Below are positions 18,172-27,374 of a DNA stretch of 64,000 nucleotides, piece by piece. The DNA comes from Dinoroseobacter sp. (GTDB lineage Bacteria > Pseudomonadota > Alphaproteobacteria > Rhodobacterales > Rhodobacteraceae): contig JAEPNN010000003.1 of assembly GCA_017643385.1 (NCBI GenBank), positions 186,001 to 250,000 of the forward strand, given 5' to 3'. How positions within the stretch are numbered: the stretch's first letter is position 1; every line of letters begins with the position of its first letter. Under the pieces are notes generated by a model. That model did not search any database. It was not told the DNA's origin and worked only from the letters and a program-made list of their open reading frames with translations. The translations under genes were made by a program, and so were the position numbers.

Positions 18172-20019
18172 TTACCGCTCAAACCCGCCCCAATCACCTT
18201 TAAGCACGAGGTGCCCATTGCCTAGGTCATCATAAACGCTTGGCTCGGCGTTATGATCTATCGGGAAAATAGGCGATGGAATTGGCTTGAAATTCAACTC
18301 CTTGCCGATGGTCTTATTGCGTGGATCAGCGCGCGGAACCGCCGACATCAATTGTTTTGTGTAAGGGTGTTGGGGGTCTTCAAAAACCTGCTGGCGTGTT
18401 CCAGTTTCGACAATACGACCCAAATACATAACGCCAACACGGTGTGAGACACGTTCGACAACCGCCATATCGTGGCTGATAAACAGGAGCGAAATCCCGA
18501 GATCTGCCTGAAGTTCGAGAAGAAGGTTGAGAACCTGCGCCTGCACCGACACGTCAAGCGCAGAGACAGCTTCGTCAGCAATGATCAGTTTCGGGTTCAA
18601 CGCGAGCGCGCGGGCGATTGCCACCCTCTGTCTTTGACCTCCGGATAGCTCGTGCGGGTAGCGATACAGGAAACTGCGCGGCAACTCGACGCGATCGAAA
18701 AGCCCCGCTACCCGGTCTTTGATTTCTTGCGACGAAGCATTGCCAAAATTCTTCATGGGTTCGGCCACTTGCTCGATCAACCGCATCATAGGGTTGAGCG
18801 AGGCAAATGGGTCCTGGAAGATCATCTGCATATCAGCGCGGGCCTTGCGCAGCGTTTCCGGTCGCATGGCAACCACGTCTTCACCATTCAGGCGAATCTC
18901 GCCAGATAAGGGCTCAACCAAGCGCAAAATCGAACGCCCTGCCGAGGATTTGCCACATCCCGATTCGCCCACAAGTGAGAGCGTTTCACCGCGTGGAATA
19001 TCAAACGAAACGTCCTCTACCGCGTGGACATTGGCCACGAGACGCCTAAAGAACCCGCCCCTGACAGGGAAGCGCGTTATCAGGTTGCGCACCTCGAGGA
19101 TTGGCTTCTCGCCCACTTCATGCTTGGGCATCACCGGCTCGGGGGCTTCCTGGCCGATCAGACGCATTGGTTCTGGGGCGGCCTTGCCAGTCATCTCCCC
19201 CAACTTCGGCACGGCTGCCAGAAGGGCTTTCGTATAGTCTTCCTTTGGATTTTCGAAGACCTCCTCAACGGAGCCTTCTTCCACCTTTTCGCCGCGGTAC
19301 ATTACCACCACGCGATCAGCCATCTGCGCAACCACTGCCATGTCGTGGGTGATGAACAGAACAGCGGTCCCGGTTTCGCGTTTCAGTCGATCGATGAGCG
19401 CGAGAATTTCGGCCTGAATGGTCACATCTAGCGCGGTCGTGGGCTCGTCCGCGATCAAAAGACGCGGCTCACAGGCAAGCGCCATTGCGATCACCACACG
19501 CTGGCGCATCCCGCCCGAAAGCTCATGAGGATACTGTTTTACTCGCCTCTCGGGTTCGGGAATGCGCACTTGGCGCAATAGATCGAGTACCTTTGTCTCG
19601 GCCTCTTTTTCCGTCATCCCTTTGTGCAGAATAAGACCTTCAGCCAATTGCCGCCCGACAGTGAAAACTGGGTTTAAGGCCGTCATCGGTTCCTGAAAAA
19701 TCATACCGATTTCATTGCCGCGGATCGTCCGCGCCAATTCAGGGTCGGTTTCGGCCATGTTCAGACGTCCAGCCTCGCCACGATCGAACAGCAGCTCCCC
19801 ACCTGAGATTTTACCACCGCCAAATTCGACCAGTCGCATCAGCGACAACGCCGAAACAGACTTGCCGGACCCGGATTCGCCTACCACGCAGACCGTTTCA
19901 CCAGGTGCGATGTCAAAGCTGATGTCTTTGACCCCTACGACAGGACCGTCTTTTGTTTGAAACGTAACCTGAAGATTGCGAATTGAGGCGACCGGTCCAT
20001 TTGGATCATGATCGAGCAT
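18172..20019 (-). CDS. Dipeptide/oligopeptide ABC transporter, fused double ATPase
   Basis: A 615-residue chain with two complete nucleotide-binding domains, like a DppD-DppF or GsiA/YejF fusion. Walker A motifs are [10 protein letters not shown] and [11 protein letters not shown]; the signatures are LSGGMRQRV and LSGGQRQRV; both copies have a Walker B ending in ADE. Oligopeptide-type C-terminal extensions follow each domain. It would energise the permease pair encoded divergently at 22219-24148. The start at 20019 ([17 protein letters not shown]) has AGGGA nine bases upstream; the longer reading adds an unrelated basic stretch. It is the first gene of a minus-strand unit with the ArgE-like and M20D enzymes. 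Confidence 0.92.
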   Translation of the reverse strand: MLDHDPNGPVASIRNLQVTFQTKDGPVVGVKDISFDIAPGETVCVVGESGSGKSVSALSLMRLVEFGGGKISGGELLFDRGEAGRLNMAETDPELARTIRGNEIGMIFQEPMTALNPVFTVGRQLAEGLILHKGMTEKEAETKVLDLLRQVRIPEPERRVKQYPHELSGGMRQRVVIAMALACEPRLLIADEPTTALDVTIQAEILALIDRLKRETGTAVLFITHDMAVVAQMADRVVVMYRGEKVEEGSVEEVFENPKEDYTKALLAAVPKLGEMTGKAAPEPMRLIGQEAPEPVMPKHEVGEKPILEVRNLITRFPVRGGFFRRLVANVHAVEDVSFDIPRGETLSLVGESGCGKSSAGRSILRLVEPLSGEIRLNGEDVVAMRPETLRKARADMQMIFQDPFASLNPMMRLIEQVAEPMKNFGNASSQEIKDRVAGLFDRVELPRSFLYRYPHELSGGQRQRVAIARALALNPKLIIADEAVSALDVSVQAQVLNLLLELQADLGISLLFISHDMAVVERVSHRVGVMYLGRIVETGTRQQVFEDPQHPYTKQLMSAVPRADPRNKTIGKELNFKPIPSPIFPIDHNAEPSVYDDLGNGHLVLKGDWGGFER

Positions 20020-20381
20020 AGAGCAGCTTCCCTGTGAAATCGCCCTCTGCGGGGCTTTGATGCGCATCTGAGACCAGCGAACCGGCGAAGTCAAACCATG
20101 CAAGTAGTCTCATGCGGAGGTCAAGCCACTGCCTGTTTTTCGAGCAGATGCCAAAGCAGAATGCACATTCTAGAGATGAATTGTCAGTTTATCCCCACCG
20201 CAGTGCTTGCATTTTTTGACCAATCGGTTTGACTATCGTCCATGGCGTGCCAATCGGCGCGTTTTGCTCGGCCGGGACTGACCGGGGCGTTTGGGGATTT
20301 TGTTAATGCCATCATTCGCGCCTAAGGACGGCCCGGACCCACACGACCAGAGGCACTAGAGTGTCCAACAAGGAGTTGAAA
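20020..20381. other. Divergent regulatory region of the peptide transporter
   Basis: 362 bases between the ATPase and binding-protein genes, without a gene. It holds a 14-base palindrome at 20158-20171 (listed separately) and an AGGAG site six bases before the binding-protein ATG. I found no convincing -35/-10 pair on either strand. Confidence 0.6.
20158..20171. promoter_or_regulatory. Palindrome in the divergent transporter region
   Basis: AGAATG-CA-CATTCT is a perfect inverted repeat with six-base arms. It is placed where one regulator could control both transporter transcripts. Only symmetry and position support it. Confidence 0.35.
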
Positions 20382-22117
20382 ATGAAGATGAAATTAGCGC
20401 TACTTGGCGCAGCAGCCGCTGTCGCATTCGCGCCCGCAGCCTTCGCGGAGCGTGCGTCAGACGGTGAAGTTCGTATCATCTACTGGCAAGCGCCTTCGAC
20501 GCTGAACCCGTTCTTGTCGGGTGGCACGAAAGACGTGGAATCAGCCTCGATGATCATCGAACCGCTCGCGCGCTATAATCACTCGCGCGCTATAATCAAA
20601 TGGGTGAACTGGTGCCTTGGCTGGCTAGCGAAATCCCAACCGTCGGCAATGGCGGCGTTAGCGAAGATCTGACCACAATCACCTGGAACATTACCCCGGG
20701 CATCGTATGGTCTGACGGCTCTGCGTTTACCTCGGCTGACGTAAAGTTCACCTACGACTATTGCACGCATCCTGAAGGCGGCTGTGCGCAGTTGACGAAG
20801 TTCGAAGGTGTGTCTTCGGTCGATACGCCAGACGATCTGACCGTCGTGGTGACCTTCGAAGGCCCAACACCGAACCCCTATGGTCCGTTCGTCGGTGGCG
20901 AAAGCCCAATCATCCAGAAAGCCCAGTTCGAAGGCTGCATCGGCGCTGATGCGTCCACTTGCACCGAACAGAACTTTGGCCCAATCGGCACTGGCCCATT
21001 CGTTGTGACGGAATTCCGCACCAACGACGTCATCCAGATGGTTGCGAACGAAAACTATCGTGATCCTAACAAGCCAGCCTTCGCAAGCGTGACCTTCAAA
21101 GGTGGCGGTGATGCAACCGCAGCAGGTCGTTCTGTCATGGAAACAGGCGAATTTGACTACGCCTGGAACCTGCAGCTGGCACCTGACGTGATTGCCGGAA
21201 TGGCCGAAGGTGGTCTTGGCACGCCTGTTGCAGGCTTCGGTCCGCTCATGGAACGCCTGATGCTGAACAACACCAACCCGGATCCGGCACGTGGCGATAT
21301 GCGTTCGGTTAAGGACGATCCTGCCGGTGGCTCCGAGCACCCATTCCTGGGTGATCCAGCTGTCTACAAGGCTCTGTCCATGGCAATCGACCGCCCACTT
21401 TTGGTTGAAATCGGGTACGGTCAGGCTGGTAACACAGGGTGTTCCTGGGTTCCGGCACCAGACGCGTATGCTTCTCCGATCGACAACTGTGAAGTTCAGG
21501 ATATCGCCGGTGCAAACGCGATGCTCGACGCAGCTGGCTACATGGACACCAATGGCGACGGCGTACGGGAAACCCCGGACGGTGTTCCAATGTCCATCCT
21601 GTACCAGACTTCGACCAACGCTGTGCGTCAGGACTTCCAGGCCCTGATCAAGCAGTGGTGGAGCGAGATCGGTGTTGAAACCGAACTGCGCAACATCGAC
21701 GCGTCGGTCTTCTTCGGTGGGGACGCGGGTTCGCCTGACACCTTCCAGAAGTTCTTCGCAGACGTTGAAATGTATGCGAACACCTTCAACGGTACTGACC
21801 CACAAGCGTATCTGGGCAACGGCCTCTGCAACAAGGCGCCACGTCCTGACACGCAGTGGCAGGGTGAAAACATCTCGCGCTTCTGCATGGCCGAATATGA
21901 CGCCATGCACGCCCAGCTGACCCAGACTGCAGACATTGCAGAGCGCCAGCGTATCGGTCGTGAACTGAACGCCATGATGGTTGAAAACGGTGGTCTGATC
22001 CCACTGGTTCACCGTGGTCGCGTTTCCGCACACGCCAACTCGCTTGGTGGCATCGTCCTGAACGTTTGGGACAGTGAGCTGTGGAACGTCGCGGACTGGT
22101 ACCGCATCGACGGCTAA
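20382..22117 (+). pseudogene. Peptide ABC transporter substrate-binding protein, disrupted by a 17-bp duplication
   Basis: SBP_bac_5-type periplasmic binding protein. The start MKMKLALLGAAAAVAF is set by AGGAG six bases upstream and gives a signal peptide cleaved near AAFA-ERASDG. After codon 66 the frame is lost because a 17-base unit is present twice (20565-20598), and translation would end at 20672 after 96 codons. Removing one copy restores EPLARYNQMGELVPW and an uninterrupted 572-residue protein ending WNVADWYRIDG. An ATG at 20600 opens the downstream frame, but that product would lack the signal peptide. The two permease genes follow intact. The lesion may be recent, reversible by slippage, or a sequence error. 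Confidence 0.85.
20565..20598 (+). repeat. 17-bp tandem duplication inside the binding-protein gene
   Basis: Two exact adjacent copies of CTCGCGCGCTATAATCA (20565-20581 and 20582-20598). Seventeen is not a multiple of three, so the duplication shifts the reading frame. With one copy the codons read L-A-R-Y-N-Q-M-G-E, continuous with the rest of the protein. Confidence 0.97.
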
Positions 22118-22218
22118 CAAAGCCGGGCTCATCGGGGCGGCGTTTCTAGCGCCGCCTCTTCCTCATGGACTGCGGCTGTCCTGAAAGCCGCCCAATTTTC
22201 CCAAAGGTTTTTGCGCCG

Positions 22219-23226
22219 ATGCTGACCTACACGATCCGACGCCTTGTGCTTGCGATCCCTACACTTCTGTTCATTTCGCTGGTGATCTTCCTGCTTCTTG
22301 AGCTGGCTCCTGGCGATCCGATGGCCAACGTGCCCCTCACTGTTCCCGATGAGGTCAAACAACGGATGCGCGAGGCGCTTGGTCTCGGCGAACCTGTGCA
22401 TATTCGATATATCAAATGGGTGATCCAGTTCTTCTGGGTGGAGCCGCTGCACATCATCAACAACCTGTTCGGCACGTCGTTTGCCGCCGATGCGCAACGC
22501 GTGATTTCGTGGCAGTCGCGCAGCCCGGTTGCAGACATCATCGCCGAGCGTATGCCACAAACGCTGTGGGTTGTCGGCATGTCCTACCTGATCGGTGTAC
22601 TGATCGCGCTGCCCATCGGGATCATTTCGGCCTATAAGCAGTATTCTTGGTTCGACCAAATCGGCACCTTTGTGGCGATGGTCGGCTTTTCGGTTCCAAC
22701 CTTCTTCACCGGGGTTTTGCTGATCGTAATTTTTTCTGTGAACCTTGGCTGGTTCCCGTCAATCTATGACACCACCCATGAGGTGACCGACTGGGACAGC
22801 TTCGTTTTCCAGCTCAAGCAGATCGTGATGCCGGTTTCGGTGCTCGCGCTTTATAACGCGGCGCAGATCAGCCGCTTTATGCGCGCCTCTATGCTCGATA
22901 ATCTCAATCAGGACTATGTGCGCACAGCGCGCGCAAAGGGCCTGAAAGAGAAGACAGTGGTTATGGTTCACGTCTTGCGAAATTCAATGATTCCTGTGGT
23001 CACGGTCATCGCTCTGGGTGTGCCGACGGTCTTCGGTGGTGCCATCATCACCGAGCAGGTGTTCAAGGTGAACGGGCTCGGCCAGATGCTTATCATCTCC
23101 ATTCAGGGCAACGATCTTCCGATGGTGCAGACCCTGACCTTCATCTTTGCGATCCTAATCGTGCTCTTCAACCTGATCGCCGACATACTCTACGGCGTAC
23201 TCGACCCGAGGATCCGCTATGACTGA
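22219..23226 (+). CDS. Peptide ABC transporter permease (DppB-like)
   Basis: Inner-membrane permease of 335 residues with an N-terminal TM segment (YTIRRLVLAIPTLLFISLVIF), the characteristic ELAPGDPMANV, and five further TM helices. The EAA-type coupling loop is seen as DYVRTARAKGLKEKTVVMVHVLRNSMIPV. It is the first of two permeases forming the channel with the divergently encoded double ATPase. The ATG at 22219 is chosen because the preceding in-frame residues are not membrane-like. It overlaps the next gene by eight bases. Confidence 0.92.
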   Translation: MLTYTIRRLVLAIPTLLFISLVIFLLLELAPGDPMANVPLTVPDEVKQRMREALGLGEPVHIRYIKWVIQFFWVEPLHIINNLFGTSFAADAQRVISWQSRSPVADIIAERMPQTLWVVGMSYLIGVLIALPIGIISAYKQYSWFDQIGTFVAMVGFSVPTFFTGVLLIVIFSVNLGWFPSIYDTTHEVTDWDSFVFQLKQIVMPVSVLALYNAAQISRFMRASMLDNLNQDYVRTARAKGLKEKTVVMVHVLRNSMIPVVTVIALGVPTVFGGAIITEQVFKVNGLGQMLIISIQGNDLPMVQTLTFIFAILIVLFNLIADILYGVLDPRIRYD

Positions 23227-24148
23227 TACCACGCAAGAGCCGGTACACTCATCGAACCAAACAGGAGACATCAGCCGTAGCTACTGGTCTGATGTCTGGC
23301 GCCAGTTCCGCAGCCACAAGGGGGCTATGGCCGGGGCAATCGTATTCTTCGGAATTATTTTCGCCACGCTTTTGGGACCGTGGTTTTATAATGTTGATGC
23401 AACCTTCATCGATATCCGGTCCCGCAATCAGGGACCCAGCTTTGATCACCCATTTGGCACGGATCAACTGGGACGTGACATTCTGGCCCGCATGATGGCG
23501 GGAGGACAGGTTTCAATGGCCGTGGGCATGACTGCGATGTTGATTTCGCTGATTTTGGGTACCTTAGTCGGCGTTCTAGCAGGTTACTTCAAATCGCTGG
23601 ACGGTCCGCTCATGCGCCTTACCGATCTGTTTCTCGCATTGCCTTTGCTCCCCCTTCTCCTCGTGATCATCCTTCTGTTCCGCGATCCACTCAACGCGGC
23701 TTTCGGACCTGAGGGCGGGATCTTCATTCTTATGGTTTCCGCCATAGGCATAACCTCGTGGATGCAAGCTGCACGGATCGTGCGCGGCGATGTTTTGGCG
23801 CTGAAGGAACGCGAGTTTGTTCTGGCCGCCCGTTCCATTGGAACATCGCGTACGATGATGATCATGCGCCACATTCTGCCCAACGTACTCTCGCCAATCA
23901 TGGTTTCTGCAACGCTGGGTGTGGCAAACGCGATCATCACCGAGAGCGCGCTGTCTTTCCTCGGGCTCGGGTTCCCACCGGATTTCCCCACTTGGGGACG
24001 GCTCCTGTTCGACGGCGTCGATTATCTGCAGCAATACCCAGAACGGGTGATCTTCCCGGGTGTCGCCATCAGCCTTGTGGTGTTGTCGGTCAACTACATG
24101 GGCGATGGGTTGCGTGACGCGCTGGATCCCCGCATCAGGGGCCGCTGA
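23219..24148 (+). CDS. Peptide ABC transporter permease (DppC-like)
   Basis: A 309-residue inner-membrane permease. After a hydrophilic N-terminus comes TM1 (GAMAGAIVFFGIIFATLLG), the DppC-type HPFGTDQLGRDILARMMAGG, and further TM helices. The coupling loop is REFVLAARSIGTSRTMMIMRHILPN, and GLGFPPDFPTWGRLL is near the end. It pairs with the preceding permease, whose stop it overlaps, and is followed by a strong terminator that closes the operon. Confidence 0.92.
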   Translation: MTDTTQEPVHSSNQTGDISRSYWSDVWRQFRSHKGAMAGAIVFFGIIFATLLGPWFYNVDATFIDIRSRNQGPSFDHPFGTDQLGRDILARMMAGGQVSMAVGMTAMLISLILGTLVGVLAGYFKSLDGPLMRLTDLFLALPLLPLLLVIILLFRDPLNAAFGPEGGIFILMVSAIGITSWMQAARIVRGDVLALKEREFVLAARSIGTSRTMMIMRHILPNVLSPIMVSATLGVANAIITESALSFLGLGFPPDFPTWGRLLFDGVDYLQQYPERVIFPGVAISLVVLSVNYMGDGLRDALDPRIRGR

Positions 24149-24160
24149 TCCAAATACAAA

Positions 24161-24190
24161 GGGCGAGGTTCAGACCTCGCCCTTCTTTTT
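24161..24190 (+). terminator. Rho-independent terminator of the transporter operon
   Basis: GGGCGAGG (24161-24168) pairs perfectly with CCTCGCCC (24175-24182) around the loop TTCAGA and is followed by TTCTTTTTG. It lies 12 bases after the permease stop. Confidence 0.92.
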
Positions 24191-24216
24191 GTCACGCAAG
24201 TTCTCGAGCAGATGCT

Positions 24217-25506
24217 CTACGCGCTTTCGACCGACCTTCGGATTAAGCGGACGACAAAAAATACGCCGATGATGACCGGAATAGTCAGGAAAAACATCAG
24301 CATATTCTTCGAAATACCCATAGGCTCCGCCAGTGGAAAGCCAAGATACCCCAAAAGGTTCACCGCATAGTAGCTGATCGCTGCGACCGAAAAGCCTTCA
24401 ACCGTTTTTTGCAGCTTCAACTGCGCGTCCGCGCGCGCATCCATGCTTTCCAACAATTTCTGGTTCTGTGCAGATCTCTCAACGTCCACCCGTGTACGCA
24501 AAAGATCCCCTGCCCTTGCTGCACGTTGGGCGAGCTGGTTCAGACGTCGTTCCGTTGCTTTCACTGTGCGCATGGCGGGGTCGAACCGGCGCATCATGAA
24601 CTCGCCCATGGTCTGACGCCCTTCGAAACGATTTTCCCGAAGCACTTCGATACGCTGGTTCACAAGCGCCTCGTATGCACCCGTTGCGCCGAAACGGAAC
24701 GAAGTGCGCGCGATCAGCTTTTCCAACTCGGACGCGATTGACATAAGCGCTTCCAAGGTCGCCTCGGAATCCCCGACCTCTGTCTGACCAATCGAAGAAA
24801 CTAGTGCGGACAGCTCATCATCTAGCGCTCCCATCGGTCCTGACAGCTCCCGAACCCGCGCCAGGCCCAACATCGACATCGATTTGTAGGTCTCGATCTC
24901 GGTCACCCGCTGCACAATCCGCCCGTTCCGGCGATCGCCTGAGGCTGGGCGTACGAATATAACCGAGCGCATATGACCCGCTGCATCAATGCGAAAATCC
25001 GAAGCGACAACGGCGGTATCTTCCAACACTGAAGAAACCGCAAGGCTCTCAGGCACAAACCACTCTGCCAGCTTATCCGAAATCCCCGCGTTGTCGGACT
25101 GTTCTTCAATCCGCACCAGGGCCGAGGTCATCCGGTTGCCCGGCGCATTTGCCAACCAATCTTCTGGGAATACCTCGAAATCATCCGGCGAGAAGGGCTT
25201 GGTTCCAAGCCCATCCATGAAGACGGTGTATGTGATGAACTCAGTATGGCTTTCCCATTTCAACTGGTACTTGCCGATTGTGCCAAAGAAATGCGTGGCC
25301 CCGGGCGACGGATGATCCGCCCCGTATCTGTCGAGAAGCGCCAACAGATGGCCCCGGTCTGCATCCCGGTCCCTGCCAACCGCATTACTGGGCTGCTTGA
25401 TGGCCAAAAATACTGCACGACACGGCGCGCCCAAAGACGGGAAGGGTCGGGCATGCAATTCGTTTGCCAATTGATATCTGAGCGGATGATCTTCGAGCTT
25501 GGTCAT
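24217..25506 (-). CDS. DUF3422 family membrane-anchored protein
   Basis: A 429-residue protein with the DUF3422 hallmark near the N-terminus (DHPLRYQLANELHARPFP) and HFFGTIGKYQLKWESHTEF. A long helical region (LVNQRIEVLRENRFEGRQTM, QLAQRAARAGDLLRTRVDVE) follows. Two C-terminal membrane helices lie at about 372-390 and 400-420. The family is widespread in Alphaproteobacteria and has no established function. The C-terminal arrangement resembles a cytoplasmic domain tethered to the inner membrane. It is divergent from the hydroxyacid dehydrogenase with about 210 bp between them. Confidence 0.85.
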   Translation of the reverse strand: MTKLEDHPLRYQLANELHARPFPSLGAPCRAVFLAIKQPSNAVGRDRDADRGHLLALLDRYGADHPSPGATHFFGTIGKYQLKWESHTEFITYTVFMDGLGTKPFSPDDFEVFPEDWLANAPGNRMTSALVRIEEQSDNAGISDKLAEWFVPESLAVSSVLEDTAVVASDFRIDAAGHMRSVIFVRPASGDRRNGRIVQRVTEIETYKSMSMLGLARVRELSGPMGALDDELSALVSSIGQTEVGDSEATLEALMSIASELEKLIARTSFRFGATGAYEALVNQRIEVLRENRFEGRQTMGEFMMRRFDPAMRTVKATERRLNQLAQRAARAGDLLRTRVDVERSAQNQKLLESMDARADAQLKLQKTVEGFSVAAISYYAVNLLGYLGFPLAEPMGISKNMLMFFLTIPVIIGVFFVVRLIRRSVESA

Positions 25507-25715
25507 GGGGCATATCTCTTCATCTCACAGGAACTGACTACGTCGCAGATCGCTTCAAGTAAACCGTAAAATGCTTTATTTTCAGCATGTTATAGGTGTG
25601 CCGCGGTATACAATGTCGCCAAAACGAAACATAGTACAGCTCAAAACGTCGCAAACAGAACAGCCCAAGTCCCTGAAAACATTCAAAGCTTATTGAAAAT
25701 TTGGGGGTCTTGTTC

Positions 25716-26669
25716 ATGAAGGTAGGCTTTATTGGTCTCGGTAACGTGGGTGGCAAACTGGCAGGCAGTTTGTTGCGCAACGGCCATGATGTAACCGTCC
25801 GCGATCTGGACGATGCACTCTGCGCAAAGTTTCAGGCTCTCGGAGCAAAGATTGCAAGTTCCCCTGCAGAACTCGCGCAGACCTGCGAGCTGGTGATCAC
25901 ATGCCTACCCTCCCCTGCGGCTTGCTCGGCTGTGCTGGAAGGTGAAGACGGCATTCTTTCGACGCTTACGCCAGGAACCATCTGGGCGGAGATGAGTACG
26001 ACCGTGGCCTCTGAAGTTGCTCGGATGGCAGAGCTTGTCCAGGCGAAGGGCGGCCATGCGATCGAATGTCCTGTATCCGGCGGGTGCCATCGCGCCGCGA
26101 CCGGGAATATCTCCATCTTCGCGGGGTGCGATCGGGAAACCTTCGAACGGATGCTGCCGGTCCTGACAACACTTGGCCGTCGCGTCCTTCATACCGGACC
26201 GATCGGAACAGCAAGCACCCTGAAGGTCATGACCAACTATCTGGCAACGGTAAACCTGATCTCTGTGGCCGAAGCGCTGACTACAATGAAAGCGGCGGGC
26301 ATTGATCTCGCGACCACCTATAAAGCCATCGAAATCAGCTCTGGTACGTCTTTTGTGGCCGAGACCGAAGGTCAGGTGATCCTGAACGGATCGCGCGACA
26401 TCAGCTTCACTATGGATTTGGTAAACAAGGATATTGGCTTGTTCCAATCAATCGCAGAGGCACATGGCGTTCCGCTTGAGATGTCGCCACTGATCAACGA
26501 GATCTTTCAAGATGGCGAACAACGCTACGGCCCGCGCGAGCTCTCACCCAACATAATCAAGCGACTTGAGGATGCGACGGGCCTCGACATCACGGCGCCG
26601 GGTTTCCCGCCCGAGATGCTGGATGACGAGCCGGAAGAGGCGGGCTATGAAGTTGAGGTTCCGCGTTAG
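25716..26669 (+). CDS. Beta-hydroxyacid dehydrogenase (3-hydroxyisobutyrate dehydrogenase family)
   Basis: A 317-residue NAD(P)-dependent oxidoreductase. The Rossmann motif is GFIGLGNVGGKLAGSL at the N-terminus, the substrate loop is CPVSGGCHRAATGNIS, and the catalytic Lys lies in TLKVMTNYLATVNL. Relatives oxidise 3-hydroxyisobutyrate, tartronate semialdehyde or related acids; no neighbour indicates which. The C-terminal 30 residues (PGFPPEMLDDEPEEAGYEVE) are acidic and longer than in simple 3-hydroxyisobutyrate dehydrogenases. The stop overlaps the convergent gene's stop by four bases. Confidence 0.85.
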   Translation: MKVGFIGLGNVGGKLAGSLLRNGHDVTVRDLDDALCAKFQALGAKIASSPAELAQTCELVITCLPSPAACSAVLEGEDGILSTLTPGTIWAEMSTTVASEVARMAELVQAKGGHAIECPVSGGCHRAATGNISIFAGCDRETFERMLPVLTTLGRRVLHTGPIGTASTLKVMTNYLATVNLISVAEALTTMKAAGIDLATTYKAIEISSGTSFVAETEGQVILNGSRDISFTMDLVNKDIGLFQSIAEAHGVPLEMSPLINEIFQDGEQRYGPRELSPNIIKRLEDATGLDITAPGFPPEMLDDEPEEAGYEVEVPR

Positions 26670-27238
26670 AACACAAACATGAACCAGCCGCGGATCACCC
26701 AGATCTCCAGCGCCAACACAAGCGTCCAAATCGCGCGCTGCACCCAACTGGTGTAGCGCCGCCAAATCAGGACCGTTAGTCCGAGACACATTGCGCCTTC
26801 CAGCGGCGCGATGAAACTCGCACTTTGTCGGCGGTCCCAGTAGCTGAATGGTGACTCAAAAACCCAAGTTGATAGGGGCCAGAAATGCGGGCGACCATCA
26901 TCGTGGTGCAGCGGAAAGTCCAACCCAATATGCAACAAGGCACCGCCTGCAAAGGCAACGATCACCGCAGACCTGCGCCACAATCCCAGCGCCAGAATTG
27001 CCCCCCAGACAAGAAACGAATTGTCGACTGCAAAAACCGTCTGCCAGGCATCTGAAAAATAGAGCTCGTCAAATACAACCTGCGGCGGGATTTGCAGGAT
27101 GACCAATGACACACCTGCCATCAGATAAAGGGACAGATCTGGTGCAAGGCTGCCGAGTACAGCTGCCAAACTTGTATAGCGCCGTCCGGGATCACCAAAC
27201 GCGGCAACGCCAAATATCAGATGTGCTGGGGTGTTCAT
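26666..27238 (-). CDS. YdjM-like integral membrane protein (putative metal-dependent hydrolase)
   Basis: A 190-residue membrane protein with about five TM segments. The N-terminus MNTPAHLIFGVAAF and the conserved polar patch LLHIGLDFPLHHDDGRPHFWP, with clustered His and Asp, match the LexA-binding/inner-membrane hydrolase (YdjM) type family. Metal binding by those residues is inferred; activity has not been shown for most members. It is monocistronic, convergent with the dehydrogenase and divided from pntB by a terminator. Confidence 0.65.
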   Translation of the reverse strand: MNTPAHLIFGVAAFGDPGRRYTSLAAVLGSLAPDLSLYLMAGVSLVILQIPPQVVFDELYFSDAWQTVFAVDNSFLVWGAILALGLWRRSAVIVAFAGGALLHIGLDFPLHHDDGRPHFWPLSTWVFESPFSYWDRRQSASFIAPLEGAMCLGLTVLIWRRYTSWVQRAIWTLVLALEIWVIRGWFMFVF

Positions 27239-27324
27239 ATTGCCTCATTGGTTCGCACAGGCGCAGTTAAACTCACAGGCAACGCCGCGCCAAGCAGGCG
27301 ACCTTGATCTGAACTGCATTTCAC

Positions 27325-27353
27325 GAAAAAGGGCGCCCAAAGGCGCCCTTTTC
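27325..27353 (-). terminator. Terminator of pntAB, possibly bidirectional
   Basis: On the minus strand GGGCGCC-TTT-GGCGCCC forms a strong hairpin followed by TTTTTCG. The plus strand also has TTTTC after the stem. It lies about 22 bases beyond the pntB stop. Confidence 0.85.
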
Positions 27354-27374
27354 AATTCTGTCCGAAAACTGAGA

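Noticed and set aside
20600-22117. Independent gene starting at the ATG at 20600
   Set aside because: It lacks a ribosome site and a signal peptide. Deleting one 17-bp copy joins it perfectly to the upstream signal-peptide frame.
20579-22132. Long open frame (517 codons) on the minus strand across the binding-protein gene
   Set aside because: It is an antisense shadow. The plus strand encodes a recognisable SBP_bac_5 protein, and the minus translation is rich in Cys, His and Arg without family motifs.
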